Below, in pieces: positions 35,787 to 45,728 of a stretch of 64,000 bases of DNA (position 1 is the stretch's first letter; every line of letters starts with the position of its first letter). The stretch spans positions 4,223-68,222 of the forward strand of contig UQMZ01000018.1 of NCBI GenBank assembly GCA_900542185.1. Reading direction: 5' to 3'. The position numbers were made by a program, and so were the translations under genes. The DNA comes from an uncultured Bacteroidales bacterium (GTDB lineage Bacteria > Bacteroidota > Bacteroidia > Bacteroidales > Muribaculaceae). The notes beneath the pieces were generated by a model that was given only the letters and a program-made list of their open reading frames with translations, was not told where the DNA came from and made no database searches.

Positions 35787-36737
35787 ATGGGTGATACAGA
35801 CAGGACAGACGAGAATAAAAGGATCTCCGATGTAACGGAGCGGCTTGACGCCGACATCGAATCTCTGACGGTGATGCGTGCCATCGACGTCAACAAGGCG
35901 TATGCACGGGTCACGGGTAAACTGGGGCTGCGTCGCAAGCGTGTATTCGGAGTGATGCACCGCGTGGCGGCGGTGCTGATGCTTCCGTTGCTGGCGGCCA
36001 CTATATATATGGCTGTATCGCATAATACTCCTGAACCGGTCATCAATGAGCTGTGCACAGGCGACGGCATGACTGGTCGCGTGGAACTGCCCGACGGCTC
36101 GGTAGTGATACTCAACGCTCACAGCACATTGCGCTATCCCTCGGAGTTTACCGCATCGGAACGCACGGTATGGCTCGACGGCGAGGCATACATGCAGATA
36201 CATAAGGACCCCGCGCATCCGATGGAAGTGATGTTGCCCGGCGGAGGAAAGATTCATGTGTACGGCACCACGTTTAACGTCGATGCCTACAGCGGAGGTC
36301 CCGGATGCGTGGCCACGCTGGTGGAGGGCAGCATCGGATATTCGTTCACCGACGGTGACGGCAATTTGCGTGAATATCGGCTTCGCCCCGACCAGACACT
36401 GACCCACAACACCGGCGATGACGGCGTGGAGATAGTCAGCGCCGACATCAGTATGGAGACAGCCTGGAAGGATAATATCATAATACTGGACAATACTCCG
36501 TTGAGCAAAATCCTGCGTATCCTGGAGAAAAAATATGATGTCCGCTTCGTCGTGGAGGATGAAACGCTCAATGACTGCACCTTCTCGGGCGGCAGCATAT
36601 CGCTGAAAAGCCTTGATTACATACTGAGCTCCCTCAGGCTGTCATCGGGCATCGAATGGGCCTATCGCTACGATTCCGGGACGGCCGACGCCGACGAAAA
36701 GCCCGAGATAATGATCAGCCGCTCCAAGGACAAGTGA
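35787..36737 (+). CDS. FecR-family anti-sigma factor
   Basis: 316 residues. A cytoplasmic N-terminus of about 50 residues precedes one membrane helix (VLMLPLLAATIYMAVS). Next comes the FecR domain (RVELPDGSVVILNAHSTLRYP) and the C-terminal DUF4974 domain (PLSKILRILEKKYDVRFVVE). It would hold an ECF sigma factor inactive and release it after a signal from a TonB-dependent receptor. The receptor gene with an STN domain is at 38575. The only sigma gene in view is at 46939-47628 on the other strand, about 10 kb away, so the pair is split. Confidence 0.92.
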   Translation: MGDTDRTDENKRISDVTERLDADIESLTVMRAIDVNKAYARVTGKLGLRRKRVFGVMHRVAAVLMLPLLAATIYMAVSHNTPEPVINELCTGDGMTGRVELPDGSVVILNAHSTLRYPSEFTASERTVWLDGEAYMQIHKDPAHPMEVMLPGGGKIHVYGTTFNVDAYSGGPGCVATLVEGSIGYSFTDGDGNLREYRLRPDQTLTHNTGDDGVEIVSADISMETAWKDNIIILDNTPLSKILRILEKKYDVRFVVEDETLNDCTFSGGSISLKSLDYILSSLRLSSGIEWAYRYDSGTADADEKPEIMISRSKDK

Positions 36738-36796
36738 TATGACTCCATGAAGATATTAAAACAATAACAACATAACAATCAATCAAACACACAACC

Positions 36797-38566
36797 ATGA
36801 AGAAATTCGTAACAATGGCCGTCGCCATGCTGGCGGTGCTGTCGTTGACCGGCTCCTGTTCCAAAGATGACTCCGGAGTAACGCCTCCGGATCCCGACCC
36901 CGGGAAGGAAGTGCCCGACACCCCTGGAAATGAGGATGTCAAACCGTTGACCAAGGTACCCTTCAACAAGGGCCTCAACCTCAGCGATTGGTTCAACGTT
37001 TCCGACATACGGTATTTCAAGGCCGACACGTACACCGACAAGGATTTCGACAATCTCAAGAGCCTTGGTATAGACGCCTTGCGCCTTCCCTTGAATTTTC
37101 CCATTTTCATGGGCGGAGCACCGGAATATAAGTTCAGCGACAGTTTCCTGACGGCGCTGGACAAAGCCGTGGACATGGCGTTGAAGCGTGATATGTACAT
37201 CATTCTTGACCAGCACAGCTATTATGGCTCACGCATGTTCCCCGAAGGCTACGGCGAGCAGCTGGTCAGCGCAGGTCTGCGTCAGCTGGCCCAGCGTTAC
37301 AAGGACCGTTCCGACCATCTGATAATCGAGCTTTTCAACGAGCCGGGCGGAACCTACCTCGAAGCCAACTGGCCTGAAATGCAGAAACGGCTCATCGCCG
37401 GGATACGGGCCATTGACAAGAACCGCATACTGATTGTGACCGGTTACGGATGTATGATCGACGAACTTATGAAGCTGCCTGAATATGACGACAAGCGTCT
37501 GATCCACACGTTCCATTTCTACAACCCTTTCATCTTCACACATCAGGGCGCCAATTGGGACAACAATCCGCTGCAGAACATCGGGGCCGTAGATTTTCCT
37601 TACGACGCCACGACGATGCCGGCGGCTCCGGAATCCTTTAACGGCAATGCCGAGTATACGGGATATTACAACAGTTATCCGGCACAGGGCACCGAGAAGT
37701 ATATCGGAGACTTGCTGATGAACCTCTACAGCTGGGCGTCGCAGAACGGCAGGCTGCTGTTCTGCGGAGAGTTCGGCACGTTGACGTCCGCGCCGTCCGA
37801 GAGCCGCGCCAGATGGTACAAGACCGTCTGCGATTATTTCGCAGCCTACGGCATTTCCTGGACGGCATGGGAGTATCGCGACACGAAGACGCCGAATTTC
37901 GGAATCTTCAAGGGAGCCAACATCTTCGAATCCAATCTCGATGTGGATTTATGTGACGCGATGGGGCTTACGGTTCCCGAATCATATCGCACGGGATGTC
38001 CCGAAGTGGTGATTTTCGATGACGAGATACCCTTCTGGTGGCAGCAGGGAGGCAAATGGGAAGGCTATGAGCCGAAAATCGACTTTATGTGCAAGGAGAA
38101 TCCCGAAGGCGGGTCTCTGAATTGCATCCGCTGGGATGTCGACGACAAATGGGGAGGTCTCGTAATGACCCCCTGGCCGGTGGCCGACTTCAGCCGCCAA
38201 CACAGTGCCGGCGCCAATCTGGAGTTTTCCATCCGCGCCGACAGGGAATTCGACAGCCTGACAGTGCGGTTCACGCAGTACAAGGAAGGAGCCGCATGGC
38301 AGTGGCGCAACATGGTGGAGATATGCACCTCCAAGGGTGGAAGCTCTGACATAAATTTTGCCGCCGACGGGCAATGGCACCGCGTCTCGATACCTCTGAG
38401 CAAATTCTACATTCACGGGACACAAGGCGACTGGAAGGATGCACCGGGTGCCGGGGACGAAGGATTCGCATGGGACTGCATCAACCATATCGAATTCGTG
38501 CCTGAGGGTAACGGGAATCTCGTAGGCAAGACCATTTATCTGGATAATATCCGCATACGTAAATAA
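36797..38566 (+). CDS. GH5-family glucanase-like lipoprotein with C-terminal carbohydrate-binding module
   Basis: 589 residues. The lipobox LSLTGSC (C21) precedes a Pro/Asp linker, so it is probably surface-anchored. The GH5 barrel has acid/base E182 in LIIELFNEPGG and nucleophile E325 in LLFCGEFGTL. From about residue 400 a beta-sandwich (WDVDDKWGGLVMTPW, NIRIRK end) looks like a CBM11/CBM4-type module. The enzyme should cut a beta-glucan, xyloglucan or mannan backbone; GH5 is too broad to name the substrate. It comes before SusC in this locus and is likely the outer endo-enzyme. Confidence 0.9.
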   Translation: MKKFVTMAVAMLAVLSLTGSCSKDDSGVTPPDPDPGKEVPDTPGNEDVKPLTKVPFNKGLNLSDWFNVSDIRYFKADTYTDKDFDNLKSLGIDALRLPLNFPIFMGGAPEYKFSDSFLTALDKAVDMALKRDMYIILDQHSYYGSRMFPEGYGEQLVSAGLRQLAQRYKDRSDHLIIELFNEPGGTYLEANWPEMQKRLIAGIRAIDKNRILIVTGYGCMIDELMKLPEYDDKRLIHTFHFYNPFIFTHQGANWDNNPLQNIGAVDFPYDATTMPAAPESFNGNAEYTGYYNSYPAQGTEKYIGDLLMNLYSWASQNGRLLFCGEFGTLTSAPSESRARWYKTVCDYFAAYGISWTAWEYRDTKTPNFGIFKGANIFESNLDVDLCDAMGLTVPESYRTGCPEVVIFDDEIPFWWQQGGKWEGYEPKIDFMCKENPEGGSLNCIRWDVDDKWGGLVMTPWPVADFSRQHSAGANLEFSIRADREFDSLTVRFTQYKEGAAWQWRNMVEICTSKGGSSDINFAADGQWHRVSIPLSKFYIHGTQGDWKDAPGAGDEGFAWDCINHIEFVPEGNGNLVGKTIYLDNIRIRK

Positions 38567-38574
38567 CAACTGCA

Positions 38575-41500
38575 ATGAAACGTATAGTAGCAATAATGCT
38601 GACGGCCTTGATTACAGCGTCTCCGCTGATGGCCGAGGGCCCGAAGGTGACCGTCGACAGCCGTGACCGCACTGTATCCGCAGTACTGAAACGGTTGAAA
38701 CATGACACGGGATATGAATTCTTCTACAACGACAGCCACATTGACGGCAAGCGTGCGGTGAAGGTCAACGCGAAGGACCAGGATCTGTCCACGGTGCTCG
38801 ACATGCTGTTCCGCGGCACCGACATCCATTACATAATCCGCGACCGGCAGGTGATACTGACGCGTCGCGCCGGCGGCAACGAAAAGACCGGCACGAAACG
38901 TAACGACAGAAATGGGAACACATCGGAATCCCACGGTGTGAAAGTGTCGGGAACCGTTGTCGACGAGAGCGGCGAACCGCTGATAGGCGCCACAATCCAC
39001 GAGAAGGGTACCGCCAACGGAGCGGCGACCGATCTTGAAGGCAACTTCAGCCTGAATGTCGAATCCGCCAATTCACGGCTGGTGGTCAATTACGTCGGAT
39101 TCGACCAGGTGGAGCTGAAAGCCGGCGCCGGCACTCCGTTGACCGTTGTGATGAAGGAAAATGCCTCGTCGCTTAACGAGGTTGTGGTGATAGGTTACGG
39201 ATCGATGAAGAAGCGCGACCTGACCGGCTCCGTCTCGTCGGTCAAGATAAACGAGACGACTGCGGCTACGGTGTCGTCGGTGTCCAATGCGCTGGCCGGT
39301 AAAGCCGCCGGACTGCAGGTGTCGGTAAATAACGCGCAGCCCGGAGCCGGCTCCACGTTCCGCATCCGCGGCGCAGCCTCGCCCAACAGCGACAACTCGC
39401 CCCTGATCATTATCGACGGGTTTCCCGTGAATCCCACGTCAGATTCCAAGACATCAGTCGGAAAGTACGATTCCGGCTCCAACGACAATTTCCTTGGCTC
39501 CATAAATCCGAACGACATCGAGTCCATCGAGGTGCTGAAGGATGCCTCCTCCACCGCCATATACGGCGCACGCGCCGGCCACGGCGTGATTCTGATCACC
39601 ACCAAGAAGGGTCAGAAAGGACGCGCCAAGGTGAACTATTCCGGTTCGGTGTCGCTGCAGACCATCGCCAAGAATTACAGGATGCTCGACGCCGCCGGCT
39701 TCATGACCGAATCCGAACGCTATCTGCGCGAGATGTGGCGCATCGACAATTATGTCGGCATATTCGGGGGCAAGGACGAAGATGAAATGATGCAGAGCAA
39801 TCCATACGTTCCCAAGTTCACGGCCGATCAGATAGCCAATCCCGGCCCCACCACCGACTGGATGGATGCAGTGACGCGTACCGGATTCCAGACCCAGCAC
39901 AACCTCTCGGTGTCCGGAGGTACGGACGCGATGCGTTATCTGGTGTCGGGCAACGTCTTTCTGCAGAACGGTATCGTGAAGAACAACGACCTGAAGCGTT
40001 ACACCCTCCGTACCAACATCGACCAGAAGTTCAACAAGCACTTCTCCGGAGGAATCAACATGACACTGTCGCGGATGGACCAGCACAGCATACCCGGCGG
40101 CAGCTCGCACAATGAGGACGCCGGTGTCATAGTGGCCGCCTCGCAAAGCAATCCGTTGCTTCCGATCCGTAACGAAGACGGCACGTACACCATCAATCCG
40201 GAGAGAGCCTATCTGCCCAACCCGGTGTCGCTGCTTGAAATCACCAACGTGAGCCGTCGCGACCGCTTCCTGGGTTCAGTCTACCTGGAATACCGGCCCA
40301 TCGAGGAACTTGTGCTGAAGCTCAATGCCGGCATGGACCACAATGCGCACAAGCGCAAGGTATATCTGCCCAAGACCACACTCTACGGCGCGAAAGTAAA
40401 CGGCCAGGCCGACATCGCGCAGTACGACCAGAACGACTATCTTCTGGAGTTCACCGCCTCATATAATAATACCTTCGCCGAGGACCACCGCCTTAATGTA
40501 GTGGCCGGAGCTTCCTACCAGAACTTCAACAAGGAGGGAGTAAATGCCGGCAACAGTGATTTCCTGTCGGACGCCCTGCTTTACAATGCGTTGAGTTTCG
40601 GTCAGTATGCCAAGCCATGGGTAGGCTCCTCGAACTCAAGCGACGAGATGGCGTCGGTGTTCGGGCGTGTGAATTACAGCTACAAGGGCCGCTATCTGCT
40701 TACGGCCACGCTCCGTGCGGACGGCAGCTCATATTTTGCCAAGGGACACCAGTGGGGTTACTTCCCTTCGGTGGCTTTAGGCTGGAGATTCGCCGACGAG
40801 GAATTCCTCGCGGCGGCCAACAGCTGGTTGTCCAACGGTAAGCTTCGTCTCTCATGGGGACAGACAGGTAACTCCAGCATCGGTTATCAGACCATAAGCC
40901 TGTATCGCGACCGTGACAGCTACGGCAATGTATTCGTGCACGGATTCGGAGGCACGGCCAATCTGGGATTCCAGCTCACGCAGCTTGGCAATCCCGACAT
41001 CACATGGGAGACGACAACCGAATGGAACATAGGTCTTGACTTAGGCTTCATCAACAACCGTATCGGACTCAGCGTCGACTTCTTCAAGAAAGAGATTTCC
41101 AACTTGCTGAACTGGCGTCCGCTGCAACATATCCAGGAAGTGCTGAGCATCGCCGACAATATCGGCTCGACGCAGAGCCACGGTCTGGAGATTTCGCTCA
41201 ATACGGTAAACATTGAGAACCGAAACTTCACATGGACCACCGACCTGACATTCCAGTTCTACCGCGACCGCTGGAAGACACGCGCCGACAGCTGGAGTCC
41301 GGCCGCCTATCAGCGGTACGACGGCTGGATACGCCCCTGGGAGGGATTCTATGTGGCCGACGGCCTGGTACAGCCCGGCGAAGATATTCCCTATATGCCC
41401 AACGCCATACCGGGTCAGATAAAGGTGAAGGACATCAACGGCTATACCTACAACGAGGACGGCACATTCAAGACCGACGAACACGGACTGCCCATATTGA

Positions 41501-42027
41501 CGGGCGAACCCGACGGCAAGATCAATGACGCCGACCGCATCACCGTGGGGAGCCGCGATCCCGGGTTCATAATGGGATTCAACAATACGTTTAAATATCG
41601 GGATTTCGACCTTAACATATACTTCTACGGCCATTTCAACCAATGGACCACAGGAGCCTATCAGGACATCTGGCTGGGTTCGGTCCAGAACATAGCCAAT
41701 GGTTCCAACATGCCGACAAGCGCTTCGGAAATATGGAGCACCGACAACCCGGACGGATGGCGCCCCGGATACGCGCAGCGTTACAACACATACGACTCCG
41801 GCTCCACCACCTTCTACCTGAAGAAATGCTGGTTCGTGCGTTGCCGTAACATAACGCTGGGTTACCGTATACCGGTAAAACGACTCGACAACCTCCGCGT
41901 ATATGTCGATGTGACCAATCCATTCATACTGTCGAATTACAAGGGCCTTGACATGGAAACCGACGATTCACAATGGGCCTACCCCAACGTGCGTTCGTTC
42001 TCGTTCGGCATTGACCTGACTTTCTAA
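38575..42027 (+). CDS. SusC-like TonB-dependent receptor with STN signalling domain
   Basis: 1150 residues. After the signal peptide (LTALITASPLMA) comes an STN domain (TVSAVLKRLKHDTGYEFFYN to about residue 105). Then follow a carboxypeptidase-regulatory-like sandwich (VSGTVVDESGEPLIGATI), the plug (EVVVIGYGSMKKRDLTGSV) and a long beta barrel ending in a final aromatic strand (SFSFGIDLTF). It imports oligosaccharides through the outer membrane with its SusD partner. The STN domain shows it also talks to the FecR protein. Start at 38575 is 9 bases after the GH5 stop. Confidence 0.96.
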   Translation: MKRIVAIMLTALITASPLMAEGPKVTVDSRDRTVSAVLKRLKHDTGYEFFYNDSHIDGKRAVKVNAKDQDLSTVLDMLFRGTDIHYIIRDRQVILTRRAGGNEKTGTKRNDRNGNTSESHGVKVSGTVVDESGEPLIGATIHEKGTANGAATDLEGNFSLNVESANSRLVVNYVGFDQVELKAGAGTPLTVVMKENASSLNEVVVIGYGSMKKRDLTGSVSSVKINETTAATVSSVSNALAGKAAGLQVSVNNAQPGAGSTFRIRGAASPNSDNSPLIIIDGFPVNPTSDSKTSVGKYDSGSNDNFLGSINPNDIESIEVLKDASSTAIYGARAGHGVILITTKKGQKGRAKVNYSGSVSLQTIAKNYRMLDAAGFMTESERYLREMWRIDNYVGIFGGKDEDEMMQSNPYVPKFTADQIANPGPTTDWMDAVTRTGFQTQHNLSVSGGTDAMRYLVSGNVFLQNGIVKNNDLKRYTLRTNIDQKFNKHFSGGINMTLSRMDQHSIPGGSSHNEDAGVIVAASQSNPLLPIRNEDGTYTINPERAYLPNPVSLLEITNVSRRDRFLGSVYLEYRPIEELVLKLNAGMDHNAHKRKVYLPKTTLYGAKVNGQADIAQYDQNDYLLEFTASYNNTFAEDHRLNVVAGASYQNFNKEGVNAGNSDFLSDALLYNALSFGQYAKPWVGSSNSSDEMASVFGRVNYSYKGRYLLTATLRADGSSYFAKGHQWGYFPSVALGWRFADEEFLAAANSWLSNGKLRLSWGQTGNSSIGYQTISLYRDRDSYGNVFVHGFGGTANLGFQLTQLGNPDITWETTTEWNIGLDLGFINNRIGLSVDFFKKEISNLLNWRPLQHIQEVLSIADNIGSTQSHGLEISLNTVNIENRNFTWTTDLTFQFYRDRWKTRADSWSPAAYQRYDGWIRPWEGFYVADGLVQPGEDIPYMPNAIPGQIKVKDINGYTYNEDGTFKTDEHGLPILTGEPDGKINDADRITVGSRDPGFIMGFNNTFKYRDFDLNIYFYGHFNQWTTGAYQDIWLGSVQNIANGSNMPTSASEIWSTDNPDGWRPGYAQRYNTYDSGSTTFYLKKCWFVRCRNITLGYRIPVKRLDNLRVYVDVTNPFILSNYKGLDMETDDSQWAYPNVRSFSFGIDLTF

Positions 42028-42056
42028 ACAGACGCGCCCTCCAAAATTGAAATAAA

Positions 42057-43559
42057 ATGAAATCAAACAAGATATTATATACGACGCTGTTGATGTCGGC
42101 GGTGTTCCTGAGCGGATGCGAGGATGGACTGAAATCGAAAGTATATGACGCATACAACACGTCGGTCTTTCCCCAGACGGAGGAGGACATAAATGCGTTG
42201 CTGGTAGGCGGTGTGTACGCCCCGTTCCGCTCCAACGCATTCGAGGGTCTGTTCACCGTGAGCAACCGTGGAGTCCAGGTTAACAACGACATGTGCACTG
42301 ACCTTGGTGACTGCGCATGGAACGACATCTATTGGTCAGACCTGATAAACGTGAATTTCAACAACAATCTGGTGGAGTCGACACCGCTGCTGTACCGCAA
42401 CAATATCGGTGCGCTGGCGCGCATGACCAACATCATACGCACCATCGAACAGACCGACCAGATAAATGAGGATAATAAGAAAAAGCTGATTGCGCAGGCC
42501 TATTGCGGCCGCGGCTGGCTGGCCTACATTCTCTACGATCTGTTCGGACGGCTGCAGTTGGTCACCGACGAGGCGCTGCAGAATCCGGCTGCGAATGTGA
42601 TCGTGCCGCGCTCCACCGACGAGGAGACGGTCAGGTTCATTGAGGCCGATTTGCTTGAAGCCGCCAGATATCTGCCTGCCACAATTCCCTACGGTGATGC
42701 CGATTACGGACGCTTCACGGCCGGAGCCGCCTATACGGTGCTGATGCATCTCTACATGCACGAGGGCCGTTGGGAAGATGCGGCAGCTATCGGCGAGGAA
42801 CTGATGAAACCGAAATACGGTTACGACCTCGTGCCTGAATACAAGGATATATTCTCGATTGCCGGCGAAGGGAACGCCGAGACCATCTGGGCTTGCACGG
42901 AGGACAGCGGCATCAACACGCAGCTGTGGCTGTCGCAGGTGCTTCCTTCCAACTATCCCACGCAGAATCCCAACATCCAGAAATGGAACGGTTACCGTAT
43001 GCCATGGTCGTTCTATCATTCGTATGAGGCCGGCGACAAGCGTCTGGACGTAATCTGTGCCGAATTCAAGTCGGAGTCCGGCATCGTCTACAGCGAGCGC
43101 AATCCGGGAAGTTTCCTGCAGCAAGGCGCGCTGCCCATAAAGTACGAGGAGGACCCGAAGGATACGGGATCGGGTTCGACCATAGACTGGATCGTGTTGC
43201 GTTATGCCGACGTGCTGACCCTGCAGGCCGAGGCGCTGGCCCGTGCGGCCGGAGGAGTCACCGAAAATGCCGTACAGCTTCTGAACCGCGTGCGGACGCG
43301 TGCCGGACTTCAGGCTTACCGCCTCGGCGACTTCGGCAGTCTGGATTCATTCCTGAACGCCGTCCTGGAGGAACGTGGTCACGAACTCTTTTTCGAGGGA
43401 TGGCGCCGAAGCGACCTGATACGTCACGGCAAGTTCATAGCATACGCCAAGCTCTACAAAAAGAGCCGCACGGCCCAGCCGCACATGGTGCTGTTCCCGT
43501 TGCCTCAGGAGATAATCAACGAAGGACGCGGTCAGGTACTGCAGAATCCGGGATATTGA
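42057..43559 (+). CDS. SusD/RagB-like glycan-binding lipoprotein
   Basis: 500 residues. The lipobox FLSGC (C21) anchors it to the outer membrane. The TPR-like helices and the C-terminal RagB part (ELFFEGWRRSDLIRHGKF) are typical. It caps the SusC barrel encoded 29 bases upstream and binds the oligosaccharide at the cell surface. Ligand identity is not visible from sequence. Confidence 0.95.
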   Translation: MKSNKILYTTLLMSAVFLSGCEDGLKSKVYDAYNTSVFPQTEEDINALLVGGVYAPFRSNAFEGLFTVSNRGVQVNNDMCTDLGDCAWNDIYWSDLINVNFNNNLVESTPLLYRNNIGALARMTNIIRTIEQTDQINEDNKKKLIAQAYCGRGWLAYILYDLFGRLQLVTDEALQNPAANVIVPRSTDEETVRFIEADLLEAARYLPATIPYGDADYGRFTAGAAYTVLMHLYMHEGRWEDAAAIGEELMKPKYGYDLVPEYKDIFSIAGEGNAETIWACTEDSGINTQLWLSQVLPSNYPTQNPNIQKWNGYRMPWSFYHSYEAGDKRLDVICAEFKSESGIVYSERNPGSFLQQGALPIKYEEDPKDTGSGSTIDWIVLRYADVLTLQAEALARAAGGVTENAVQLLNRVRTRAGLQAYRLGDFGSLDSFLNAVLEERGHELFFEGWRRSDLIRHGKFIAYAKLYKKSRTAQPHMVLFPLPQEIINEGRGQVLQNPGY

Positions 43560-43580
43560 CGGTGAGCGGTTTTGCATGAT

Positions 43581-45728
43581 ATGAGCACTCGGAGAATTCT
43601 GGCGACGGTGTTGACACTGTCCGTGGCCGCCGGCACCGTGTCCGCCCACACGTTCTACTGTGTGGAGCCGGACGGCGCGGACGGCAAAGGGATACAATGT
43701 GACATTACTGTCGAGAAAGTTGAAAACAGGGAGATTGTGCATGTGGTAATGCGCAATCTCCGTCATACGCCCTTTCAGCCGGTCAAAGCCGGTATCAGGC
43801 TTGGAGTCGATACCTACATGGACAGGTATCCGGAATGGAACGACAAGTATTTCCCGACCATGATGGTTTGCGAGCCGACGCATTGCTATGGCTATATGCA
43901 GTCGCCGTCGGGCAAGGTCAAGGCCATAGTGTCGGACAGTCCGGTGGCTTCATGGAGTCTGGATTATAATTTAGGATACATGGAGCCGGAGCCTTACTGG
44001 TTCTACGGGCACCGTATCAATTCGCTGAACCTCGACCTTCTGTCCACACAGCCGCAGCCGGATCGTCATCCGCGAGGGTGCCGGGAACTGGAAGCGGGCG
44101 AATCCCGTGAATGGACACTGCAGTTGATTGATATCGACGGTCCGGACGATTTTGAGAAAACGGTTCATTACGCGGCAGGCGTTCCCGTTCCGATGATGTC
44201 GCGCACGTCGTGCCGTCCCGGCGAACCGATTGAAATTACCATATATGGCCACAATCCCAAGGTCAAGGATGGCCCCCGTGAATTGCCGGTCCGGGCAATG
44301 GGGCATGATACCTGGAATTTCGTTTTCAAGAAAGACATACCCGGCATATATGAACTGGAGATAAACGACGGAGACAGGCAGACACACGGATATGTGAATG
44401 TGACTCGGCCCTGGAATGAAATCATTAGGACAGCGCGCCGGGAAGCGTTGCGATGCCGGCAAAAAGCCTCGTCGCACGTCGAGAGCTGGTACGGATTCCA
44501 TACGGCGTTTCTCGCGGCGAGATATTTCCCCGACCATGAACCGGATTCAGCGCTGAACGCCCGGTTCGACATGGTGGCGGCTGCCGTTTTCAATCCTGAA
44601 AGCGGCCGTCAGAACAGATATGAATGGCGGATACAGAACGCGTTTTCTACGGTGGGAATGCTTGCCGACCGTTATGAAGCGTACGGCAATAAGAAAGACC
44701 TGTTGACGGCCGAAAGGATAGCCGACCGGGTCATATCCGATTCACAGCGGGCCGACGGGGCCTTCATGAACGGGCAGACGGATTATTCCGCGGTCATATA
44801 CCCGGCCAAGAGTCTGCTTGAACTTGCCGACGCGGAGTATGCGGCATCGCGGCGTTCACGTGGAAGGAAGTACGAAAAGGCGGCACAGAAAGCAATCGAC
44901 CGCCTTGTGGCCCTGGACGGGAATTTCAATACCGAGGGGGAGATAACCTACGAGGACGGGATGGTGAGCTGCGCGGCGCTTCAGATGGGGGCCATGGCTT
45001 TAAGATGCAAGGATGCCGATAAACGGAATCAGTACCGCGACGCCATGCTGAAACTGCTTGATGGGCATGACTGCCTGACTCAGCTCCGGGTGGCCGACGG
45101 CCGGCGACGCGGCGGCACGATGCGTTTCTGGGAGTCGCAGTACGACGTGCATATCCAGCCCAACATGATATCCTCGCCCCACGGATGGAGCGCGTGGAGG
45201 GCCTACGCCACATATTATGCCTGGCTTCTGACCGGCGACGAGAAGTGGCTGGCACAGACGTTCGATGCCGCCGCTTCGTTCGCGGCGCTTGTCGATTTCG
45301 ACACGCACCGGCTCAATTGGGCGTTCGTGGTGGATCCGGCTGTAAACGTAAGGCAGATTGCAGTGCCGGACTCCACACTGACGGCAGACACTCCATCATA
45401 CGGATGTCCGCATCCCGACATGTATCCGCACGCCGACTACACTATCGGCGAACGGTATGTACCCATGATTTCCGACTGGCAGACCATGGTGTCGTCGGAC
45501 AATGACGTGCATGAAGTGTTCAAGTTCATAGCCGAAGCGGTGCTGACCAATGCCTTTGTGGTGGAACGCCGCGACGGATCACTGGGTTGCTACAACTGCA
45601 GCGCGAGTCTGGAGGACGGGGTGCTGACCGTCATTGCGGACGAACCGCAGATGACGAATCTGTACGTTTCCTCCGACTCGGATTACAAGGTAAAATTTAA
45701 AGGGGAAATTATATGTATCGAGCGATAA
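43581..45728 (+). CDS. Unassigned exported (alpha/alpha)-barrel protein of the PUL
   Basis: About 715 residues from ATG 43581 (MSTRRILATVL), three codons inside a longer frame from 43572. The signal peptide ends near VSA at residue 21. Residues to about 270 look beta-rich and end in an Ig-like segment (HGYVNVTRPWNEIIR). From about 275 to 620 helices of a six-hairpin barrel follow (SHVESWYGFHTAFLAARYF, AFMNGQTDYSAVIYPAKSL, GTMRFWESQYDVHIQPNMI). That fold is shared by glycoside hydrolases, lyases and epimerases. I recognise no known family. The position after SusD and overlapping the CE7 gene by 16 bases argues for a glycan enzyme. Confidence 0.65.
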   Translation: MSTRRILATVLTLSVAAGTVSAHTFYCVEPDGADGKGIQCDITVEKVENREIVHVVMRNLRHTPFQPVKAGIRLGVDTYMDRYPEWNDKYFPTMMVCEPTHCYGYMQSPSGKVKAIVSDSPVASWSLDYNLGYMEPEPYWFYGHRINSLNLDLLSTQPQPDRHPRGCRELEAGESREWTLQLIDIDGPDDFEKTVHYAAGVPVPMMSRTSCRPGEPIEITIYGHNPKVKDGPRELPVRAMGHDTWNFVFKKDIPGIYELEINDGDRQTHGYVNVTRPWNEIIRTARREALRCRQKASSHVESWYGFHTAFLAARYFPDHEPDSALNARFDMVAAAVFNPESGRQNRYEWRIQNAFSTVGMLADRYEAYGNKKDLLTAERIADRVISDSQRADGAFMNGQTDYSAVIYPAKSLLELADAEYAASRRSRGRKYEKAAQKAIDRLVALDGNFNTEGEITYEDGMVSCAALQMGAMALRCKDADKRNQYRDAMLKLLDGHDCLTQLRVADGRRRGGTMRFWESQYDVHIQPNMISSPHGWSAWRAYATYYAWLLTGDEKWLAQTFDAAASFAALVDFDTHRLNWAFVVDPAVNVRQIAVPDSTLTADTPSYGCPHPDMYPHADYTIGERYVPMISDWQTMVSSDNDVHEVFKFIAEAVLTNAFVVERRDGSLGCYNCSASLEDGVLTVIADEPQMTNLYVSSDSDYKVKFKGEIICIER

